Origin: Deltaproteobacteria bacterium
GTDB taxonomy: Bacteria > UBA10199 > SPLOWO2-01-44-7
Length of the DNA stretch: 27,422 bases
NCBI GenBank assembly: GCA_030688705.1
Contig: JAUYJH010000143.1
Coordinates: 1-27,422 of the forward strand
Direction: 5' to 3'
Part shown: positions 21,397 to 27,422 of the stretch, one piece after another
Position numbering within the stretch: position 1 is the stretch's first letter
Layout: each line of letters starts with the position of its first letter
The notes under the pieces: model-generated
The model's input: only the letters and a program-made list of their open reading frames with translations
The model's database searches: none
What the model was told of the DNA's origin: nothing
Made by a program: the position numbers and the translations under genes

Positions 21397-24300
21397 ATGC
21401 GACCAAAGGTTGTCCGATGTTTGGGTTCGTGGATGGCCCTAGTTTTCTTTCTTTCGATGCCGATGGGGGTGGTGCAGGGGCAGTTTTCTCGATACCCGCC
21501 GAAGGAGCCTCGCGCAACAACGCCGCAGACAGTACCTTCCGTTACGTTGAGCCCTCAAGATCAGACCCGAGTTGAAGAAATCGGTCAAAATATTCCTTCT
21601 ATTCCTTCCCCTTCTGTAGACCTGACACCTGTCCTGCCGGGAAGAAGCGGGAGCATTGCCCCTTCGCAAATGGAAACCCTCATCAGCCCCTATATTCCTC
21701 CCCCTGGGCAAAGCGGCACGGAAAACACGCTTCCCCCCTACGCACAGCAAATTATTTTGGAGGGAGTCCGGGCTTTGGAGGAAAAACAGCAGGTTCAAAC
21801 GGCAAAATTTTTGAAGAAAAAAGATTCGTTTCGTTTTAAGCGCGGCGATTCCGGCTCCGCCCTTCCGGATGAAATAGATAGTGTCTGCACCATGCAGTCT
21901 CTGTCGAAAATGGGGGAAAAAAAAGCGGAAGACGCCGCTCCGATACGCACTTCAGTGGGGGGGCTCGTTGCGAACTGGCGCTACAACGCCGAGGCCCAAA
22001 GGCAATTCAACGCGTCTAAATCCCAAGAGGTTGCCGGAAACGCGAAATATTATTCCGGATCGGCTCTGGATGTCGGCCGTGTTCCGGTGATGCGCGGGAG
22101 AGATGTCTTTCGCCCCGATCATACCAACATTGCCGTCACCCGTCGCGGCGGGACAAGGACGGTAACGTACGCTCCGCCGTTGCACGCGTTTGAAAATAAT
22201 TCACTCGGCAGTTACCAGTTTTCAGGGACATCCGGGTCTTCCCATCAACTTCGCGCGGATATTTCCGGCCAATGCCGTGGAGCGGGGTGCGTTGTTTTGA
22301 TCTTGAGAGGAAGTGCTAATCAACCGACAGAAGCGCATCTAAGGACTTCTTTTACAGCCAGCTCATCTCTCAAGGAAATTCGGTTTGATTATTCATTGTA
22401 CGGAGGTGGGCACTACAGTCCGGCCGTCTTTTCCGTGAATGTTTTGGGTAGCAGCAATGAGAGGGTCGCCACCACGATTATCGGCGACGATTATCAGTGT
22501 CCACCCAATGAGTCACGGGGGTATTATTCTTGTTCTCTTTCTCCCCGCAATATCGGATTGGGTGAGTTAACCCCGAACCAGTCCTACACCATCGATTTCA
22601 CTTTTTTAACGACAAATAATCCGGCCCTGCATGAATTATCTCTCGATAACATCCAATTTTTGGACACGCAAAACCGCGAATACGGCGGTCCCCGACAAAC
22701 GACTTCTGAAACACAAAATACTTATGAAAATGTCTTCACAGAATTTTCTACCGTGCAGGGAGTGCGCGTATCGGACACCCTCACCGCCTATTTTCAAAAT
22801 GTAAATAATTGGGTGATCATGCTCCCTTTTCCCGGTTCCGCATTGAATGTCGGCGTGCTTTCTGCTCTTCCCAACGACGTCCAAAATCCGCGGCACATTT
22901 TGTCGTACAATAATCTTGAAGTCCCCATGAGCTCCCAGGATTCGGGGAACAAAAAAAATTACGCCGGTTCCGCCTCTCTAAATATACTCCCAACCCACAA
23001 CAACTTCGCCTTGACGGTCACCTCACAGCATCAGTACACCGCCCAATATCCGGCCGCCTTTACAGACACCATCGCCGGGGTGCTCGACCGCCGGCCGCCG
23101 CAAGTCTCCGCAAGTCTCAAGCTTCCCTTTAAAGACTTTGCCACCACGGAGGTTTCGGTGGGGGTCGACTTTAATGCCACCGATGATGTCGCGTTAAACA
23201 GTGTCGGAGTGACCAAGAGAAGCGGGGGAACGGGAGTACGCATCGTCGATAATGCCGTTGCGGTTTCCACGGTCGGCGGGAGGTCTGTCCGGGCTGTCAC
23301 GGCGTTGAGCGCGGGGGCCGGAGGGACCATCCGTATTCCACAGCTTGACGCCGCCACGACAAGTCTTGATGTTTTTGTCACAGACTGGGTGGCTTCGGGG
23401 AGCAGTTTTAGGGCCGCTTTTTCGGCCCCATTGCCTGTCAAGGTTTACGATTTGGCCAACACGCATGTCGTTTGCGACAAATACAAAACCACCGTGGGGG
23501 ATCCAATCCGGTGCCGCTGGTCGCAAGCCAGCAAACCCTTTAATTCCATCGTTCTTGTTCAGCAGGCCGATAAAAGCAAAACGATCCGGTTCAGAGATTT
23601 TCCAACCCAACACCGTGGCGGGGAAAAACCGGTCGAACTTTATTACGATCAAAGGACCCAAATTTTCGCGGCCGATAAACCGGGAGAGTATGATCTGGAG
23701 GGATTTTTTTTCGACTCTACCCCGACAGAACCCCAACTGGTCCGCCGCTCGAATAAAGTGGCTCGGATTGTTGTGGAGGAGGGAAGCCCTGCCAAGCCGA
23801 CGGCAGTGCGTGTGAATGAAGGTTTTGCTTCTATCTTTCCCCCCCGCCGCTTTGCCTGTCCCGGTTCCGGTGTAACCCGTGTCAAATTTTTCAGGAAAGA
23901 CTCGCCGCAGGCGACAAACCTTCTGGAATTGGGCGTCATGGATATCGACGAAGCGATGCGCCGCGGTTTTACCGATGGCCACGTCGTTCAGAATTCCAAA
24001 CCGGTTTATTATGTCAAACCGATGTACGGAGAAGAGGAGGGGGTTTTGTCCTTGGGGGATACGACAACACTTGTCACAGCACGACCCAAGGTGACGCTTG
24101 ATGCCATGCCCCGTCCCGGAAAGCCGACCCATCTTCAAATTGAATGGATTGCTTCGGCGGGGGGTGGAGCGGACCCCTTGATCCCTTCACCGCAACAACG
24201 TTCCGGACAGCGGGAGACCCTGCTGGTGCCGCAGAGACCGGGCAGTGCCTTGGCTTTCAAAACGGGTCGGGATCTGCTTTACAAATCGAAACTCCTTCTT

Positions 24301-26619
24301 CCGGCAACCCCCATGCAATCGGCTCCTCTGGCGGCCGATGCCAATTTGGCCAATCGCCTTTTGGCCGACGAAAAAGGGGAGATGCCCGAATTGACCGATG
24401 CCGGTTATGCCGGTTTGCTGGATGATCATCTCCATCCGATTGTTGAACACGGCTTTTTAATTTTAGGGGGCGATTTTACAAAACCGGCCCTGGCGCCGGA
24501 ACAGTTGTACAGCCTTGTCGATTTGGTTGATTCCTTTGTTGTTTCATCTGTTGTTTCCTTTTTGCCGCCGAACTCCCCCGGAGGAGAACGTTGTTCGGCG
24601 GAAGGCGATTTTGAGGGGATGCGATTTGTCTGTGAGTCGGCTTACAATGCTCTTTTCGTCCTTCTGCCGACCCTTTCCCCCTCCCTTTCAGAAGCCTTAA
24701 CCAAATTTTGGTTTGACCCGCAAAACAACGGAGGCCTGTTGGTGTCGATGGCCTTCAAAAAATGGTGCGACGACAATCTCGATGCCTGCATTCCCAACGC
24801 CTCATCCCGAAATTTCTCCAATCTGGACCAGATGCCGGAGACCGCCCGCGAATCCTATGCGCGCGCGTTGGCCACACAAGATGCCGCAGAAATGGCCTGG
24901 CGCGACAGACTCTACGCCGCCAACGCGGCCAATGAAGAGGGGAGATGCCTCTTCCAGACCGAGTGCAGTTATGATCTCGATTGGCTGCCGTATTTTGATG
25001 CTTATTTTGTACAACGTTATTTTCAGCCTTTTTACTCCCATCTTATAATGAAGAGGGCAAAACTTGAGCAAGAAGCCCGTCCGATTGCCATCGGCCTTGC
25101 GAACCTGGAAGCCGGTTTTTACGCGGATTCCATCGCAGAGTTGGAAGTCCTTCGCGTACAATCGCCTCAAAGAGCCGCTCTTGTGGACAATGTCGGTTTA
25201 TATATCGCTGAAAATGGCTGGGCCGCCAACATGGGGGAACCGGCCTATCGCAATATTTTTAAACCGATTCTGACGCAATTTGCCGCTTATGGCCAAGGGG
25301 TTGTTAAGGGAATGGCCCATAACATGGTGGAGAGGATTGTTTGGACATTCAACTATATGGCTTGCAACGCGGCGCAGGCCGTTAACATCAACAATTGCGC
25401 CCCTCTTTTGGAGATGTCCCAAACCGTCATCGAGAATGCGGAAAATGCCTTAAACGACGCCCATGATCCTTATACCATCAATGCCGCCGCGCATGGCTGG
25501 GCGGCCGGAAAACTGGAGCTCCCCTTTGCCGTGGTGCCGGCGGCAAGAGCGTTTGCGAGTGCGCCAAGCCTGTTTCAAAAAGTGGCGGCGCGAGCCCCCG
25601 TCATGATCTCCCAATTTTTTCGCAACGCGCAAGGGACGCTGGAAAATGTCGTGATGCAGACTGTTGAAGGGACAACGCCAACCGGCATCAGAACATTTGT
25701 AACTTTTTTGAGGTCGCAAAGAGGCGCCATAAAAATTATCAATATCGGTGATGATGCCGTGGCTCGGAATGCCGCGGAGGCGGAGGAGAGGACGACCGAA
25801 CTGCTCGGTAAAATTTTCTTGGCGGACGACGAGGCCCTGTTAGCCGAACTGGGAATCCAATCACCAAACAATCCATTGAAAGCCGTGGTACAAAATGCAC
25901 AAGCATCGGGGCAGCCTGTTGTACAGGCGATTAAATGTTCCAAAATAGGCAAAAAAGCCGGCAAGGCCGGTTTTACCGATGTCAGCGTCACTCCCGATCC
26001 CAACAATTCCACAGTGATGAAAGTTGCATTCCGCAGACCTCCTGAAAACTACGTTCCGCACCCGACAAATCTGGATGAGTGGCCGTCTGAAATCATCGAT
26101 CCTCCTTCCGTTAGTCCGGCAGGCCGCTACCCAAGGGCCCCCTCCGGAACGCCATTTTTTCGGGGCGATCGCAGTTTCGAAAAAATTCCCGATGCAAGGG
26201 CGTATGCCCAAAAAATTTTTCAAGAAGGGGTGGGGCCGGGAAAAGAGTCCAAGGCCGGTATTCCGTTATTCAATCACTTACATAATGCAGAGATATATTG
26301 CGGCGGACACGCTGAAATAGGAGGAGGCCCCATAGCCCAAGGGGGATGGGTTTCAACTTCATATGATGACCTTATCGCCAGAGGTTTTACCCGCTTGCGC
26401 GCAAAGCCTTACCGTATTGAAATCCAAGGCCGTGTGGGGCAGAGAAGCGTGGCATATCAGGCGGACGCCGTGGGGCTTGAAGAGGCAGAAATTGCCTTTC
26501 CGAACCGCATTCCCGCGTCGGACATAGAAGAAGTGAAAATTCTTGATTATTGGGAAGGTGACGACGATGCATCCATGCGTATTCTCGACGTTATTCTGAA
26601 CCCGAATTTCCGGCCCTGA
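21397..26619 (+). CDS. Giant exported multidomain protein with C-terminal ADP-ribosyltransferase-like domain
   Basis: 1740 aa. ATG 21397 follows GGAGGAG at seven bases. Residues 1-28 are a Sec signal (cleavage after VVQG). Then a Pro/Ser/Gln-rich stretch; a beta-sandwich, carbohydrate-binding-like region (about 268-432); two Ig-like beta modules (about 565-685 and 688-800); a long mostly helical part (about 968-1530); and a Pro-rich linker. The last 150 residues show PFFRGDRSF (Arg1589), GGWVSTSYDD (Ser-Thr-Ser 1653-1655), YRIEIQGR and EEAEIAFPNRIP (Glu1696-x-Glu1698). This is the R-STS-ExE layout of cholera-toxin/pierisin/scabin-type ADP-ribosyltransferases, which transfer ADP-ribose from NAD to protein or nucleic acid. 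It is probably a secreted or surface toxin-like effector. The target is unknown and no same-strand downstream immunity gene is seen in the window. Confidence 0.8.
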   Translation: MRPKVVRCLGSWMALVFFLSMPMGVVQGQFSRYPPKEPRATTPQTVPSVTLSPQDQTRVEEIGQNIPSIPSPSVDLTPVLPGRSGSIAPSQMETLISPYIPPPGQSGTENTLPPYAQQIILEGVRALEEKQQVQTAKFLKKKDSFRFKRGDSGSALPDEIDSVCTMQSLSKMGEKKAEDAAPIRTSVGGLVANWRYNAEAQRQFNASKSQEVAGNAKYYSGSALDVGRVPVMRGRDVFRPDHTNIAVTRRGGTRTVTYAPPLHAFENNSLGSYQFSGTSGSSHQLRADISGQCRGAGCVVLILRGSANQPTEAHLRTSFTASSSLKEIRFDYSLYGGGHYSPAVFSVNVLGSSNERVATTIIGDDYQCPPNESRGYYSCSLSPRNIGLGELTPNQSYTIDFTFLTTNNPALHELSLDNIQFLDTQNREYGGPRQTTSETQNTYENVFTEFSTVQGVRVSDTLTAYFQNVNNWVIMLPFPGSALNVGVLSALPNDVQNPRHILSYNNLEVPMSSQDSGNKKNYAGSASLNILPTHNNFALTVTSQHQYTAQYPAAFTDTIAGVLDRRPPQVSASLKLPFKDFATTEVSVGVDFNATDDVALNSVGVTKRSGGTGVRIVDNAVAVSTVGGRSVRAVTALSAGAGGTIRIPQLDAATTSLDVFVTDWVASGSSFRAAFSAPLPVKVYDLANTHVVCDKYKTTVGDPIRCRWSQASKPFNSIVLVQQADKSKTIRFRDFPTQHRGGEKPVELYYDQRTQIFAADKPGEYDLEGFFFDSTPTEPQLVRRSNKVARIVVEEGSPAKPTAVRVNEGFASIFPPRRFACPGSGVTRVKFFRKDSPQATNLLELGVMDIDEAMRRGFTDGHVVQNSKPVYYVKPMYGEEEGVLSLGDTTTLVTARPKVTLDAMPRPGKPTHLQIEWIASAGGGADPLIPSPQQRSGQRETLLVPQRPGSALAFKTGRDLLYKSKLLLPATPMQSAPLAADANLANRLLADEKGEMPELTDAGYAGLLDDHLHPIVEHGFLILGGDFTKPALAPEQLYSLVDLVDSFVVSSVVSFLPPNSPGGERCSAEGDFEGMRFVCESAYNALFVLLPTLSPSLSEALTKFWFDPQNNGGLLVSMAFKKWCDDNLDACIPNASSRNFSNLDQMPETARESYARALATQDAAEMAWRDRLYAANAANEEGRCLFQTECSYDLDWLPYFDAYFVQRYFQPFYSHLIMKRAKLEQEARPIAIGLANLEAGFYADSIAELEVLRVQSPQRAALVDNVGLYIAENGWAANMGEPAYRNIFKPILTQFAAYGQGVVKGMAHNMVERIVWTFNYMACNAAQAVNINNCAPLLEMSQTVIENAENALNDAHDPYTINAAAHGWAAGKLELPFAVVPAARAFASAPSLFQKVAARAPVMISQFFRNAQGTLENVVMQTVEGTTPTGIRTFVTFLRSQRGAIKIINIGDDAVARNAAEAEERTTELLGKIFLADDEALLAELGIQSPNNPLKAVVQNAQASGQPVVQAIKCSKIGKKAGKAGFTDVSVTPDPNNSTVMKVAFRRPPENYVPHPTNLDEWPSEIIDPPSVSPAGRYPRAPSGTPFFRGDRSFEKIPDARAYAQKIFQEGVGPGKESKAGIPLFNHLHNAEIYCGGHAEIGGGPIAQGGWVSTSYDDLIARGFTRLRAKPYRIEIQGRVGQRSVAYQADAVGLEEAEIAFPNRIPASDIEEVKILDYWEGDDDASMRILDVILNPNFRP

Positions 26620-27418
26620 AAAATTTGGCATGCGCTGCAAAGTACCATTCTTCCAGCAGAGGAATCCAGCCAACCCTGGCAAGGTAAGGGGCTAAAATGT
26701 CACGCAAACCAAAAATAAATTTTTCATAATTATCGTGCCAAACGGGTGGAAGAGATTCCCGCTTCAAACCCTCCAAACCTTCAAGTTCTTTCACCCAATC
26801 CGGATTTATCTTTTTAATTTCCTTTTGGGCCCATTCGAGTGTCGCTATGTTGTCGCGTGACCGGAGATATGTCCTGTGCAGTTGGTCCTCCCATGCTCTT
26901 ACGGCTTCATCTGAAATAACCGCCTTTTCTATGGGTGCCAAAATATCATATTTTGCCATCCATAAAGATAATGACGCCGCATATTGCTCTTGCACCCATG
27001 GGTCCGTTAACATGCTGGAAAAAATGCCCATGGCCATTCGAGAAGAATGGGAAAGACGACTTTCTTTTAAAAGCCTTTTTTGAAGCTGGATGATTTCAAT
27101 GTAACTGTCCAGCGGGGAAAATTCTTCTCTTTTGGCTTGTCCGGATTGAATCAGCTCTTCCATGATGTTCCGTGTAATGTGTACGGAACCTTTTCTGCCA
27201 TGGGGATCCAGCCAAACATCTTTTTTATAATGTTTTTCTTGATCCGCCAATGCTCCCTTTTCCAACAAATCAAACACCTCCAAAGAGGCCGACATTTCTT
27301 TCAAGGCCCGTCTGATTTCCGGAAAAACATGCCATTTGGGGTCGTGTACGATTGTCATTTCAGGGCTCGCTTTCATTCGGTCCACATTCATGGCCAGATT
27401 GTACAATTTAGGCCCCAC
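26591..27418 (-). CDS. Hypothetical protein (5' end possibly outside window)
   Basis: The frame is open from the window edge; GTG 27418 or ATG 27391 are possible starts, neither with a ribosome site, so the gene probably begins outside. The visible 275 residues are helical and charged, rich in Trp, Lys and Glu, with no signal peptide and no recognised domain (SLEVFDLLEKGALADQEKHY, VRAWEDQLHRTYLRSRDN). Its stop (26591-26593) lies inside the end of the giant ADP-ribosyltransferase-like gene, giving a 29-bp tail-to-tail overlap. An antitoxin or immunity role is possible only by proximity, and the opposite orientation argues against it. Confidence 0.65.
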   Translation of the reverse strand: MGPKLYNLAMNVDRMKASPEMTIVHDPKWHVFPEIRRALKEMSASLEVFDLLEKGALADQEKHYKKDVWLDPHGRKGSVHITRNIMEELIQSGQAKREEFSPLDSYIEIIQLQKRLLKESRLSHSSRMAMGIFSSMLTDPWVQEQYAASLSLWMAKYDILAPIEKAVISDEAVRAWEDQLHRTYLRSRDNIATLEWAQKEIKKINPDWVKELEGLEGLKRESLPPVWHDNYEKFIFGLRDILAPYLARVGWIPLLEEWYFAAHAKFFRAGNSGSE

Positions 27419-27422
27419 TTTA

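Noticed and set aside
23194..24138. 314-codon minus-strand open frame inside the giant gene
   Set aside because: Composition typical of an antisense shadow; the plus frame continues through it with signal peptide and domain structure.
26591..27418. Immunity protein for the transferase domain
   Set aside because: Opposite strand, unrecognised fold and possibly incomplete; proximity alone is not enough to name it.

Overview
The window comes from the chromosome of a Gram-negative bacterium. It encodes a TolC-type outer-membrane factor, an MlaC-type periplasmic phospholipid carrier, several lipoproteins, TatC, and a complete acyl-CoA dehydrogenase/ETF/ETF-quinone oxidoreductase set, which suggests a respiring, fatty-acid-oxidising cell. 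Gene style and dispersed repeats resemble environmental deltaproteobacterial-type lineages, but the sequence alone does not fix the taxon. No tRNA, rRNA, CRISPR array, transposase or phage gene is visible.

Layout. 1-1358 (-): 3'-truncated von Willebrand factor A surface protein. 1404-3541 (+): tatC, then a soluble GAF-histidine kinase with its own near-consensus promoter. 3562-3901: a roughly 340-bp AT-rich fold-back element with 23-bp terminal inverted repeats. 3990-7436 (+): three overlapping genes for a TolC-like factor, MlaC and an alkaline-phosphatase-superfamily phosphodiesterase. 7483-13621 (+): etfB, etfA, acyl-CoA dehydrogenase, a deoxynucleoside kinase and ETF-QO. 13685-15754 (+): a small secreted basic protein and a gamma-glutamyltranspeptidase lipoprotein. 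15795-15999: a compact unit of consensus promoter, 24-codon lysine-rich ORF and strong terminator. 15999-16874 (-): RMD1/DUF155 membrane protein. 16996-18732 (+): 578-aa protein with repeated XRE-like HTH units. 18807-19593 (-): a hypothetical gene split by a C9 tract. 19667-20278 (-): secreted hypothetical protein. 20315-20755 (+): lipoprotein resembling the CcmI C-terminal domain. 20853-21185 (-): pterin carbinolamine dehydratase. 21397-26619 (+): 1740-aa Sec-exported protein ending in a probable R-STS-ExE ADP-ribosyltransferase domain. 26591-27418 (-): unrecognised gene, convergent with and overlapping the giant gene.

The metabolic core is one pathway: acyl-CoA dehydrogenase passes electrons to EtfAB, then ETF-QO passes them to quinone. 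The ETF-QO gene carries an in-frame TAG at codon 114 and lacks one expected 4Fe-4S cysteine, so it is either decaying or read through.

The most distinctive findings are: (i) the giant exported ADP-ribosyltransferase-like protein; (ii) a 35-bp element of exactly five heptamers (consensus WTGGTCC) at four loci, which encodes the hydrophobic signal-peptide core of two unrelated exported proteins; (iii) dispersed repeats filling all four gaps of the ETF cluster; (iv) an ETF-QO with an internal stop and a missing cluster ligand.
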